From Deltaproteobacteria bacterium (GTDB lineage: Bacteria; JAGRBM01; JAHCIT01), in assembly GCA_026129095.1 (NCBI GenBank), contig JAHCIT010000002.1, positions 310,001 through 374,000 on the forward strand: a DNA stretch of 64,000 nt. Direction: 5' to 3'. Of this stretch, positions 25,561 to 33,722 are shown piece by piece. How positions within the stretch are numbered: the first letter of the stretch is position 1; every line of letters begins with the position of its first letter. The notes beneath the pieces are model-generated. The model searched no databases and was not told the origin of the DNA. It saw nothing but the letters and a program-made list of their open reading frames with translations. A program made the position numbers and the translations under genes.

Positions 25561-27879
25561 TTACCGCCGCCGCCCCCGTCCGCCACGGGATGATTTCGGC
25601 GACGGGGGTTTCTTTGCCGTCGCACGGGTGTTCCGGAGCATCACGCCACCCACGCGCTTGTCGGTCCGCAGCCACCGGAACAGTATCCGCCGGCGGGCGA
25701 TGCTGGCATCGACCGCCTGCACATGCACACGGTCCCCGGCAGCGAAGGTCTTTCCGGTCCGCTGTCCGGCGAGCGCCGACCCGTCGGCGGTCAGCGTGTA
25801 GTGGTCGCCGTCTATCCCTTCGAGCGGCACCAGCCCCTCGGCCCCGAACTGGTCTATCGACACGTAAAAGCCGTGCCGGGCGACGCTCGTGACCGTGGCG
25901 TCGAATTCGCTGAACAGGTGCGTCTGCATGAACTCGGCCGTCTTGATGTCGTGCATGGCGCGCTCGGCCGTCATGGCAAGGCGCTCCCGCTCGGACGACT
26001 GGTTGCAGATCTCCTCCAGCCTGGGTTCCCGCGCACGGATGGCGCCGGTCTGGCCGCGCAGATAAGCCCGCAGCAGCCGGTGGACCTCAAGATCCGGATA
26101 GCGCCTTATGGGCGATGTAAAGTGCGTGTAGTTGCTGAAGGCAAGGCCGAAGTGGCCCTCGTTCCGGGGGGAATAACGCGCCTGCTTGAGCGAACGGAGG
26201 ATCAGCATGCTGGCGGCCCGTTCCACCGGCTTGCCCCGGAACTTCTCCACCGCTTTCTGGATGTCTTCGGGACGGACCTCGTCCTGGTAGTCCACCGATA
26301 CGCCAAACGGGGCCAGTTTTTCGTTGAGGTCGTCCACCTTCGCCGTATCGGGACGCTCATGGATCCGGTAGACGAACGGCAGCTCATTCTCCATAAACAG
26401 CTCGGCCGCCGCCCGGTTGGCGGCCAGCATGAACTCCTCGATGATCCGGTAGGCGAACAGGCGGGGCTTCAGCGTCATCCCCACGGCGCGTCCGGTGGCA
26501 TCGAAGTCGAACCTGAGCTCGGGGAGCTCCAGATCAATGGCTCCCTTCTTCATGCGCTCGTCGAGAAGCCTCGCCGCCAGTTCCTCCATCAGCTTCACGT
26601 TCGGCAGCAGGGCCTTGTGGCGCTCGACCGCCTCGATGCTCGTCCCGTCCAGAAGCTGCTGGACGAGCGTGTAGGTCATGCGCTCATGGTTGCGGATCAC
26701 CGACTCATAGAACTTCTTCGACACCGGCCGGCCGCTGGCATCGAATTCGATCTCGCAGGTGAGGGCCAGCCGGTCCACGCCGGGCTTGAGCGAGCACAGC
26801 TCGTTCGAAAGCGCCTCGGGCAACATTGGTATCACCCGGCCGGGGAGATAAATGCTGGTGGCGCGGAGGAGCGCCTCGTCATCCAGCGCCGTGCCTGGCC
26901 GGACGTAGTGCGAGACGTCGGCGATGGAAACCAGCAGGCGGTAGCCCCTGCCCGACCGCTCCACGAGAACCGCATCGTCGAAGTCCTTCGCATCCTCGCC
27001 GTCGATGGTGACGATCGGGAGCCCGCGCAGGTCGGTACGGCCCTGCTTGTCGGCATCCTTCACCTCCGCGCCGAACGATTCGGCCTCCCGCATGACGGCG
27101 GCCGGAAATGACTCCGGCAGCCGGAACTCGGAGACGATCCAGTCGAACTGGACCAAAGGGTCTTCGAGATCCCCGAGGACTTTCTTCAGGGTTCCCCGGG
27201 CCATCTCCTGGCCCCGGGACCGGACTCCGGCTTCAGGTTCGCTCACGGTAACGAGTACGATCTGGTTCACCGCCCTGCGGAGCAGCGGGTCATCCCCTTC
27301 CAGAAGGACCGGCGGAATCCGGTCGTCCAGCGGCTCGCAGATGAAGCGGCCCCGGCGCTCGGCAAGTGTTCCGGCGACAAACCGGCGAGCGCGTTCCTCG
27401 ATACCCACGATCCGGCCCACCCGGCGGCCCCCTGCACTCTCGCGGACCTCGACCCTCACCCGGTCGCCATGCATGGCTCCGCCGTGAAGCCCCTCCGGAA
27501 CGACCACATCCAGTCCGGTCGCCTTTCCGCCGCCCGGCTGGGCGACATAGCCGACGCCGGACCGGGTCTGTGAAAAGATGCCGGTCACGACGGCGCCGTC
27601 CCTGGCACCGGTGCCACGGGCAGGGGCGGAAGCCGGGCTTTTGGGCTTTCCCGTGCGGCCGGACGCCTGTTTGCCGCCATTTCCGGCGGCAGGCGGTTCT
27701 CCGGCGAACCGGTACCGCTTGCTCCCCACGCGGCGGGCCTCGCCCGCCCGGACGAGCTGTTCAAGCTGGTTCCTCAGCAAACGCTTGTCGAACCGTTTCA
27801 TACCCAAGGCGGCGGCCAGTTCGTCAATGCCGATGGCCGCCCCCTGACGCTTGAGTACTGCCAGAAGGCCCTGGGTCAT
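25561..27879 (-). CDS. rnr: Ribonuclease R
   Basis: I choose the ATG at 27879 because the open frame further upstream runs into the divergent GT2 gene. The 772-residue protein has an N-terminal winged helix, a basic linker, cold-shock domains, and the RNB catalytic domain with DGEDAKDFDDAV holding the metal-binding aspartates. Then comes HFTSPIRRYPDLEVHRLL and a C-terminal S1 domain with a basic tail ending RGGRGRRR. RNase R degrades structured RNA from the 3' end. AMMECR1 follows 11 bases after. No strong ribosome-binding site is visible. Confidence 0.95.
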   Translation of the reverse strand: MTQGLLAVLKRQGAAIGIDELAAALGMKRFDKRLLRNQLEQLVRAGEARRVGSKRYRFAGEPPAAGNGGKQASGRTGKPKSPASAPARGTGARDGAVVTGIFSQTRSGVGYVAQPGGGKATGLDVVVPEGLHGGAMHGDRVRVEVRESAGGRRVGRIVGIEERARRFVAGTLAERRGRFICEPLDDRIPPVLLEGDDPLLRRAVNQIVLVTVSEPEAGVRSRGQEMARGTLKKVLGDLEDPLVQFDWIVSEFRLPESFPAAVMREAESFGAEVKDADKQGRTDLRGLPIVTIDGEDAKDFDDAVLVERSGRGYRLLVSIADVSHYVRPGTALDDEALLRATSIYLPGRVIPMLPEALSNELCSLKPGVDRLALTCEIEFDASGRPVSKKFYESVIRNHERMTYTLVQQLLDGTSIEAVERHKALLPNVKLMEELAARLLDERMKKGAIDLELPELRFDFDATGRAVGMTLKPRLFAYRIIEEFMLAANRAAAELFMENELPFVYRIHERPDTAKVDDLNEKLAPFGVSVDYQDEVRPEDIQKAVEKFRGKPVERAASMLILRSLKQARYSPRNEGHFGLAFSNYTHFTSPIRRYPDLEVHRLLRAYLRGQTGAIRAREPRLEEICNQSSERERLAMTAERAMHDIKTAEFMQTHLFSEFDATVTSVARHGFYVSIDQFGAEGLVPLEGIDGDHYTLTADGSALAGQRTGKTFAAGDRVHVQAVDASIARRRILFRWLRTDKRVGGVMLRNTRATAKKPPSPKSSRGGRGRRR

Positions 27880-27955
27880 ATCCCGGTTTTTGCCGTTTTC
27901 CGCCAAAGTCTGCTGTCTCTCCGCCGTCCGCCCTGTGTTAACATGGTTGAACCCG

Positions 27956-28858
27956 ATGCCGAATTCCAGCCGCCATACCATCCCGGCCGAAAGTCTCACG
28001 ATCGTCATACCAGCCCGGGACGAGGCCCCGCATATCGGCCGCCTGGTGGCCGAAATCCGCGGCCGGTTTCCCGAAGCCGAGATCGTCGTGGTCGATGACG
28101 GCTCGGCCGACGAAACGGGCACACTCGCCGCCGGCGCCGGGGCCTCCGTGCTCCGGCACCCGTACCCCTTGGGCAACGGCGCGGCCGTGCGAAGGGGAAT
28201 CCGCGCATCGCGCCGGGAGTGGGTGCTGCTCATGGATGGAGACGGGCAGCACCGGCCGGACGAGATCGGGAGGCTTCTGGATGGCGCGGAGGAGTATGTG
28301 CTCACGGTCGGGGCGAGAAATTACCAGGGCCAGACGGCGCTCCGCGCGTTCGGGAACCGCATTTTCAACCTGCTGGCCACCTACGTGAGCGGTGTCCCCG
28401 TGCGTGACCTTACCAGCGGCATGCGTCTGTATCGCCGCCGGGCGGTCGCCACCCTCCTGCCCCTGTTTCCGAACGGGTTTTCCTCGCCCGCCACCGGAAC
28501 GCTGGGGATCCTGCGATCGGGACTGCCCGTCAGGTTCGTGCCGGTACAAACTGGCCCCGGCGAGCGTCCGTCCCATCTGAACCCGTGGGCCGAAGGCGTC
28601 CGCTTCCTCATGATCATCTTCCGGATCGCCACGCTCTATTCGCCGCTCAAGGTGTTCCTCCCGCTTGCCTCACTCCTGTTTTTCGGGGGCGGGCTGTACC
28701 TGGGCTGGAGCCTCATGCGTCACCAGACGTTCCCGCCAGCCGCGCTGTTCACGCTGACTTCTGCCGTGCTGATCCTGGGGCTTGGAATGCTGTCGGAGCA
28801 GATCAGCCAGCTGCGGTTCAGCCGGGCGCTGGAAACCGGCGACGAGGAGATCCGGTGA
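27956..28858 (+). CDS. GT2-family glycosyltransferase (dolichyl-phosphate mannosyltransferase-like)
   Basis: The ATG at 27956 begins MPNSSRHT and yields 300 residues. The GT-A domain shows TIVIPARDEAPHIG, VVVDDGSADET, and MDGDGQHRPDEI (the DxD-type metal site), followed by NRIFNLLATYVSG. Two membrane helices close the protein (about 235-255 and 262-282). This is the layout of polyprenyl-phosphate glycosyltransferases that make lipid-linked sugars for envelope assembly. The next gene starts on the TGATG overlap. A lipid-linked sugar could serve the GT-C protein at 33723, but that is inference. Confidence 0.9.
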   Translation: MPNSSRHTIPAESLTIVIPARDEAPHIGRLVAEIRGRFPEAEIVVVDDGSADETGTLAAGAGASVLRHPYPLGNGAAVRRGIRASRREWVLLMDGDGQHRPDEIGRLLDGAEEYVLTVGARNYQGQTALRAFGNRIFNLLATYVSGVPVRDLTSGMRLYRRRAVATLLPLFPNGFSSPATGTLGILRSGLPVRFVPVQTGPGERPSHLNPWAEGVRFLMIIFRIATLYSPLKVFLPLASLLFFGGGLYLGWSLMRHQTFPPAALFTLTSAVLILGLGMLSEQISQLRFSRALETGDEEIR

Positions 28859-29370
28859 TGGGCGATTCCAGGCCAGATCCCCTGACCGGAACGATCCCCC
28901 GCAGCGAGAAGATGCGGGGCCCCGTGGGGCTGGCCGCGGGCGGGATAAAGCGGGTGCTCCACATGCTCACCCGCGAGCTGCCCCTGCCCCCGACCACGCG
29001 GGCTGCGCTTCACCGTCTGAGAGGGGTGAAGGTGGGAAAAAATGTCTTCATCGGCGCCGAGGTGTTCATCGACGACGCCGAACCGGAAGCGGTGGCCATC
29101 GAGGACGATGTGGTCATCCTGGTCCGCTCGACACTGCTTGGGCACGCCTACTACCCGTACCGGTTCCGGCCGTGGATCGAGGAAGCCAGGAACCGCCGGG
29201 GAATCGTGATCCGGAAGGGAGCCTATCTTGGCGCCTGCGTCACGGTCCTCCCCGGTGTCGAGATCGGCGAGGGCGCGATGGTCGCCGCCGGGTCGGTCGT
29301 CACGCAGGACGTTCCATCACGTACCCTCGTTGCCGGTGTCCCGGCCCGTGTGATACGCGAACTCGCGTGA
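28858..29370 (+). CDS. Hexapeptide-repeat acyltransferase (CatB/LacA-like)
   Basis: The 170-residue protein has the left-handed beta-helix hexapeptide pattern (VGKNVFIGAEVFIDD, then GIVIRKGAYLGACVTVLPGV). The usual end is also present: GAMVAAGSVVTQDVPSRTLVAGVPARVI. A His in LLGHAYYP occupies the place of the catalytic His region. It would transfer an acetyl or acyl group to a sugar hydroxyl or amine. It shares TGATG with the GT2 gene and GTGA with the next gene, so all three are one transcription unit for building an acylated glycoconjugate (inference). Confidence 0.88.
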   Translation: MGDSRPDPLTGTIPRSEKMRGPVGLAAGGIKRVLHMLTRELPLPPTTRAALHRLRGVKVGKNVFIGAEVFIDDAEPEAVAIEDDVVILVRSTLLGHAYYPYRFRPWIEEARNRRGIVIRKGAYLGACVTVLPGVEIGEGAMVAAGSVVTQDVPSRTLVAGVPARVIRELA

Positions 29371-29927
29371 ACGAGCCGCACCATTCAGCACCCCACAATC
29401 CCCGGACGACCCTGAGAAATCCCTGGCTTCTCATGCCCCTTGTCCTGCTGGTGGCAGCCGTCATCGGCTTCCGCCTTACCGTCAGCCGCGAAAAAACCGT
29501 CGGCTTCATGTACAAGCCGGTCAACCCGGCCATCTTCGCCCATGTGGAAGTCCCCGCGACCGGCCTGTCCGGAACCTGGTACGATACGCGGCGGTGGCTG
29601 GGCACAGGCGATGAAGGCCGTCATACCTTCTGGTCCAAGGCGCACCGGTATCATCTGTTCTTCAGCCGGACCAGCGAAACAGTGGAGCAGTGGATCAAGC
29701 GGACCGACGAAACCCGCGAGCTGTTCCGCAGCGGAAAGGACGTCGGGCTTCCGCACGACAATCCCTGCATTCTTTCCGCCGCCGCCATCCAGGCACGCCC
29801 CCGTCCGAAGGTGGACGGCATCATGGCAAACCTGTTCATCCGGGGCGGCGTGGAGATCGAGGTGAGCGGCAATCTCGGTCCGCCGGAACTTGCCGAACTG
29901 GTCAGCTCCATCCGCTGCGGCGAATAG
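29367..29927 (+). CDS. Unknown membrane-anchored protein in glycosyltransferase operon
   Basis: The GTG at 29367 overlaps the previous stop (GTGA). The 186-residue protein has one hydrophobic helix at about residues 21-39 (LLMPLVLLVAAVIGFRL), then a soluble domain with no motif I recognise, containing two late Cys (one in NPCIL, one in SIRCGE) that could form a disulfide. It is probably a periplasmic domain tethered to the inner membrane. Tight coupling to the GT2 and acyltransferase genes suggests an assembly or export role. It ends three bases before the convergent rRNA methyltransferase gene. Confidence 0.75.
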   Translation: MNEPHHSAPHNPRTTLRNPWLLMPLVLLVAAVIGFRLTVSREKTVGFMYKPVNPAIFAHVEVPATGLSGTWYDTRRWLGTGDEGRHTFWSKAHRYHLFFSRTSETVEQWIKRTDETRELFRSGKDVGLPHDNPCILSAAAIQARPRPKVDGIMANLFIRGGVEIEVSGNLGPPELAELVSSIRCGE

Positions 29928-29930
29928 AGG

Positions 29931-31145
29931 TCAGTTCCGCTCCAGCACCGTGACCGACTCGATGTGGGCGGTCATCGGGAACTGGTCGAACAGCCCGCAC
30001 GAAACGATCCGGTACGAACCGGTTTCCAGCACCGGCCTCAGGTCACGCGCCAGCGTTGCCGGGTGGCAGGACACATAACCGATCCGCTCCGGCTTCAGGT
30101 GGCTGACGAACGCCGGCAACGCTTCGCAGCCATCCCACGGCGGGTCCAGCACCAGAAGGCCCGCGGGCCCGGTCCGGGGCGCAAGGTCTGCCGACACCGC
30201 AGCCGGAAATACCTTCACGTTCAGCAGATGCAGCCGCTGGAGGTTATCCTTCAGCTGGGCGAGAGCGGCCGCGTCGGTTTCCACCGCATCCACCCAGGCG
30301 GCTTTTCTGGCCAGTCCCGCCGTGAAGGTGCCGATACCGGCAAACAGTTCGACCACACGGGTCTTGCGGTCCTTCACCAGCCCGTCAATGCGGGAGGCGA
30401 TCTCGCGGGCAACGGCCGGATTGGCCTGCGAGAATGCGAGCGGCGACAGTCCGATTTCCAGATCCGAAGCCGTACGGAACCGGACCGGCTCGGCGGGACG
30501 CCGTATCCACCGGGTTCCTCCGCGGCGGTCCTCGAAAATGGCCTCCACGTCGCCGGTACCCCGGTCACCGGCCAGCAGAACCAGCTCGCCCGGTTCGGGC
30601 TCGATGAGGTGCCGGTCGCGGATCTCCCGCAGCAGACGGTTCACGGCGGGAGCAGCCACGGGACAGGAGTCTATTTCGAGAAGCTGCCGGGAATGGCGCC
30701 TGCGGAGCCCGATGAGTGGCCGCCCCCCTGCCCGCACGACGCCGAGCCGGAGCCGGTGACGATAGCCGAGCGGTTCCGGAGAGCGGTGAAATTCCACTTC
30801 CGGGAGATGACCGCCAATTCCATGCTGCTGGAATGCGCGCCGGAACAGATCCAGCTTGACCCGGACCTGCGCCGCAACAGACAGGAACTGGAAGTCGCAT
30901 CCGCCACAGGCATCTGCATGAGGGCACGGCGGCTCCACGCGGTCCGGACCCGGCACGGCCACAGCGGCAATCTCCGCCTCCAGGTGGCTCTTTCGTTCAT
31001 CCGTGATGCGGACACTGAGCCGGTCCCCCGGCGTTCCATTGGGCACATGGACCGTACGGCCATCGGCCAGGCGGCCAAATGCCTCGCCGGAGTGGAGCAT
31101 CCCCTCGATGACGAGTTCGACCGGTCCGTCAGGTTCCGCCATCAT
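29931..31145 (-). CDS. RlmD/TrmA-family RNA (uracil-5-)-methyltransferase
   Basis: The start at 31145 (MMAEP) overlaps the previous stop by four bases (ATGA). The 404-residue protein has an N-terminal TRAM domain and a 4Fe-4S site CPHADACGGC with a later Cys in DSCPVA. Its SAM-binding motif is LFAGIGTFTAGLARKA, it has a DPPWDG motif, and the catalytic Cys is in SCHPATLARD. Family members methylate uracil-5 in 23S rRNA (RlmD U1939, RlmC U747) or tRNA (TrmA). The Fe-S cluster favours RlmD/RlmC over TrmA. It is the last gene of the minus-strand operon 33610-29931. Confidence 0.88.
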   Translation of the reverse strand: MMAEPDGPVELVIEGMLHSGEAFGRLADGRTVHVPNGTPGDRLSVRITDERKSHLEAEIAAVAVPGPDRVEPPCPHADACGGCDFQFLSVAAQVRVKLDLFRRAFQQHGIGGHLPEVEFHRSPEPLGYRHRLRLGVVRAGGRPLIGLRRRHSRQLLEIDSCPVAAPAVNRLLREIRDRHLIEPEPGELVLLAGDRGTGDVEAIFEDRRGGTRWIRRPAEPVRFRTASDLEIGLSPLAFSQANPAVAREIASRIDGLVKDRKTRVVELFAGIGTFTAGLARKAAWVDAVETDAAALAQLKDNLQRLHLLNVKVFPAAVSADLAPRTGPAGLLVLDPPWDGCEALPAFVSHLKPERIGYVSCHPATLARDLRPVLETGSYRIVSCGLFDQFPMTAHIESVTVLERN

Positions 31146-31822
31146 TTCGGCACCGGCCACGCCTCGCCGGGCCGGGCGAACTTCATCAGCGCCCAGCCGC
31201 GCTTCACCGCTTCGCGGAACAGGAACGGATCGGCGTTCACCGCAACGGGGTGCCCCACCGCCTCCAGCGCGGTGATATCGGAAAGCGAATCGCTGTAGAA
31301 AAACGACGAGAGCAGGTTGATCCCTTCCTCCCGGGCAAACTGTTCCATCTGGCTCCGCTTGCCGTCGCCATAACACATGGGCGGAATGATCCGCCCGGTG
31401 AACCGGCCGTCCGCGCCCACTTCCAGCCGCGTGCAGAGATAGCCGTCCAGTTCCAGCCACCGGCAAACGGGTGCGCAGACGTAAGGTGTCGATGCCGACA
31501 GCAGGTAGATTTTATCGCCCCGGCGGCGGTGCCAGCGGACCTGCTCCATCGCATCGGCCGATATCCGGGGGCGAACATAGTCATCGAACCACTGGTCACA
31601 CTCGTCGATGAACTCCTGCTCGACGTGTCCCCTGACCATCTGGAGGGCCCGGGCGGCGGTCTTTTCAGGATCCAGCAGCGCCAGCTTGTGCAGAACCAGG
31701 GTGTAGGCAGTCAGCGCCAGGTCGGCCGCCGAAAAGCGGCCCGATTCGAACATGGCCTTGGCCCACAGGCGGCCGGAATTATCGCACAGGAGCGTGTCGT
31801 CGAGATCAAAGAATGCGGCCAT
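31142..31822 (-). CDS. HAD-IB family phosphatase (SerB-like)
   Basis: The ATG at 31822 gives 226 residues starting MAAFFDLDDTLL, with the nucleophile D6 and acid D8 of the haloacid dehalogenase superfamily. A Ser in LLSASTPYV and Lys in GDGKRSQ follow, and YSDSLSDITALEAVG provides motif IV. This is the pattern of the HAD-IB group, including phosphoserine phosphatase-like and acyl-phosphatase-like enzymes. The substrate is unclear. The stop overlaps the methyltransferase start. Confidence 0.88.
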   Translation of the reverse strand: MAAFFDLDDTLLCDNSGRLWAKAMFESGRFSAADLALTAYTLVLHKLALLDPEKTAARALQMVRGHVEQEFIDECDQWFDDYVRPRISADAMEQVRWHRRRGDKIYLLSASTPYVCAPVCRWLELDGYLCTRLEVGADGRFTGRIIPPMCYGDGKRSQMEQFAREEGINLLSSFFYSDSLSDITALEAVGHPVAVNADPFLFREAVKRGWALMKFARPGEAWPVPK

Positions 31823-31856
31823 GAACGGTAGTCCTGCTTCCTCTCCGGGCCTGTTG

Positions 31857-32732
31857 TTATCCCGAACCGTCCGGTCTCTCAAGCGGCGGAACAGTGACAT
31901 CGAAACGGTCCAGTTCCGGCTTCCAGGCAGCGGGGACCGGCGCGTGGGCCAGCACCGGCCGGCCCTCCCATTCAAATCTGATCCAGCAGGCGTGCAGCAG
32001 CAGCCGGGCCGCCTTCACGCCGCCACCGGCCGTATCCCCGGCGACCGGCGAGCCTTCACTGGCAAGATGCCGCCGTATCTGCCGCGTCCGGCCGGTTTCC
32101 AGTTCCAGAACCAGCGCCGCCGCCCGGGGGGACCGCGAAAGGACACGGGCATGTGTCACGGCGGGACGGCCATCAAGCGGCATTTCGACTGTCTTCAGGC
32201 TCCAGGCGGGCGGCGGCGAGACAACTCCCACATAATACCGCCGGATTTCGTGACTGCCGAACATCCGGTTGAGGACAGCCTGTGCCTTCTGGTGACGGGC
32301 CACCACCAGAAGGCCGCTGGTGGCGGCGTCAAGGCGATGGGTAATGAGACCGCCACCCGGAATCCCCTTTTCCAGCCAGCCGGATACGGTGCCGGAGACG
32401 CCGGAACGTGTCGGCTCCACCGGCATTCCCGCCGGCTTGTCCAGAATGATGAAATCTCCTGTTTCCAGAACCACTGCTGGCGTCTCGCTCACCACCGGAG
32501 CCAGCTCGTAGCAGACGATTTCCTGACTGGCCCGAACCGCTCGCGAGCAGATCCGGACACGGACGCGGTCCACGAAAACAGAGCCCGCCTCAGCCAGCTT
32601 GCGGGCCCGGCCACGGCTCAGGCCCGGCACTGCAGCGGCCAGCGCCCGGTCCAGCCGCTCGCCATCGAGCGATTCCGGCACCCGGAACCGGGCGAGAGGT
32701 TCACGGGTGGTAAAATCCCCGGATCCGCTCAC
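31857..32732 (-). CDS. RluA-family RNA pseudouridine synthase
   Basis: The 291-residue protein has an N-terminal S4 RNA-binding domain (LDGERLDRALAAAVPGLSRG) and the pseudouridine synthase domain. Its catalytic Asp is in HRLDAATSGLLVVA. GRTRQIRRHLASEGSPVAGD is also characteristic. It converts uridines in rRNA or tRNA to pseudouridine; the exact site cannot be told. It starts inside the last codons of the upstream lipoprotein gene (four-base overlap), and the HAD-IB gene follows 34 bases later. Pairing with an rRNA methyltransferase in one operon suggests ribosomal RNA as target. Confidence 0.93.
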   Translation of the reverse strand: MSGSGDFTTREPLARFRVPESLDGERLDRALAAAVPGLSRGRARKLAEAGSVFVDRVRVRICSRAVRASQEIVCYELAPVVSETPAVVLETGDFIILDKPAGMPVEPTRSGVSGTVSGWLEKGIPGGGLITHRLDAATSGLLVVARHQKAQAVLNRMFGSHEIRRYYVGVVSPPPAWSLKTVEMPLDGRPAVTHARVLSRSPRAAALVLELETGRTRQIRRHLASEGSPVAGDTAGGGVKAARLLLHACWIRFEWEGRPVLAHAPVPAAWKPELDRFDVTVPPLERPDGSG

Positions 32733-33610
32733 GGAGTTACGTCGCAGGCAAGGAAGGGCAACGTGGCAACGAGACCCGGCGCAGGAAGCTGGTCCGGGTC
32801 GGACGAGTCGAACACGATGAAAAAGTTGTTGTCACCCGACTGGCCCGCGGTAAAACCGGCGGCGGCCAGTTCGCCGGAATCGAAAGTAATCGTGAAATCG
32901 CCGGTAGACCCATTGAACGAAAAGGGGGCGGCCGTTCCCGGCGGATTCGCGGGATCTATGGGTGCCGCCAGATCAGCCTCATCGACGCGGTACAGCGTGG
33001 CGTTGCCGGCAATCTCCGACGGTGTTCCGAACGAACCCGTGATACCGGTAGTGGCATTGAAGGCGCAGGCGGTGTCTATCACGCCTCCGTCACGGGCCGC
33101 ATAAACGGGCGAGGTGAACCGGACTCCGTTGCGGACGGCGAGGGTAACGCGCCCTTCAGACGGAACCGGCACTCCGTCAGGTCCGACGGGGGAAAACTCG
33201 TTCGTGGCACTGAAGGTGAACACGTTGTCCGCCTCGGGCTCCATCGGCGAAAGGGCGTGCCGCAGGGGATCGGCGAGCACCAGATCAAACGCGCCGCCCG
33301 CCCCGACCACCAGCGGATAGGCTCCGGCGAGGGGAAGCGTCCCGATTCCATTTACCAGCCGGTAACTGACGATATTGTTGTCAACGCCGTTCAGCACCCG
33401 TCCCTGGATGAACAGGAGCGGCTGGGCACCGTTATTGGTCGTAATGGTGGCCCGGGCGTCGCCCTGCCGGATACCATCGTCGCCATCATCAAAGGGGGAA
33501 ATGAACTGGAAAAGCGGCTCCCGGCTGCCCCCTCCCCCGCCACAGGCATTGACAGCCAGCAGTCCCGCCGCCAGCAAAACGCGCCTTGTCGATGAAAACC
33601 ACCCGGCCAT
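32729..33610 (-). CDS. Putative lipoprotein of unknown function
   Basis: The 293-residue protein has a lipoprotein signal with lipobox VNAC followed by GGGGGS, a flexible tether. The rest is rich in Gly, Ala, Asp and Phe with alternating beta-type stretches and contains two later Cys (one in DTACAF, one in LACDVTP). I recognise no catalytic motif. It may be a beta-sandwich surface lipoprotein. It is first in an operon with RNA-modifying enzymes, a pairing that does not explain its role. Confidence 0.7.
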   Translation of the reverse strand: MAGWFSSTRRVLLAAGLLAVNACGGGGGSREPLFQFISPFDDGDDGIRQGDARATITTNNGAQPLLFIQGRVLNGVDNNIVSYRLVNGIGTLPLAGAYPLVVGAGGAFDLVLADPLRHALSPMEPEADNVFTFSATNEFSPVGPDGVPVPSEGRVTLAVRNGVRFTSPVYAARDGGVIDTACAFNATTGITGSFGTPSEIAGNATLYRVDEADLAAPIDPANPPGTAAPFSFNGSTGDFTITFDSGELAAAGFTAGQSGDNNFFIVFDSSDPDQLPAPGLVATLPFLACDVTP

Positions 33611-33722
33611 CCTGCCGGGCGTTGTAGGGCCGTGTCCGGCAAAAGGTCAACAGGGGCCGCCATTGGCGTGATACGCGGCATGGATTTGCGGCGGCCAAGC
33701 CCGTAGAATCCCCTCTCCATCC

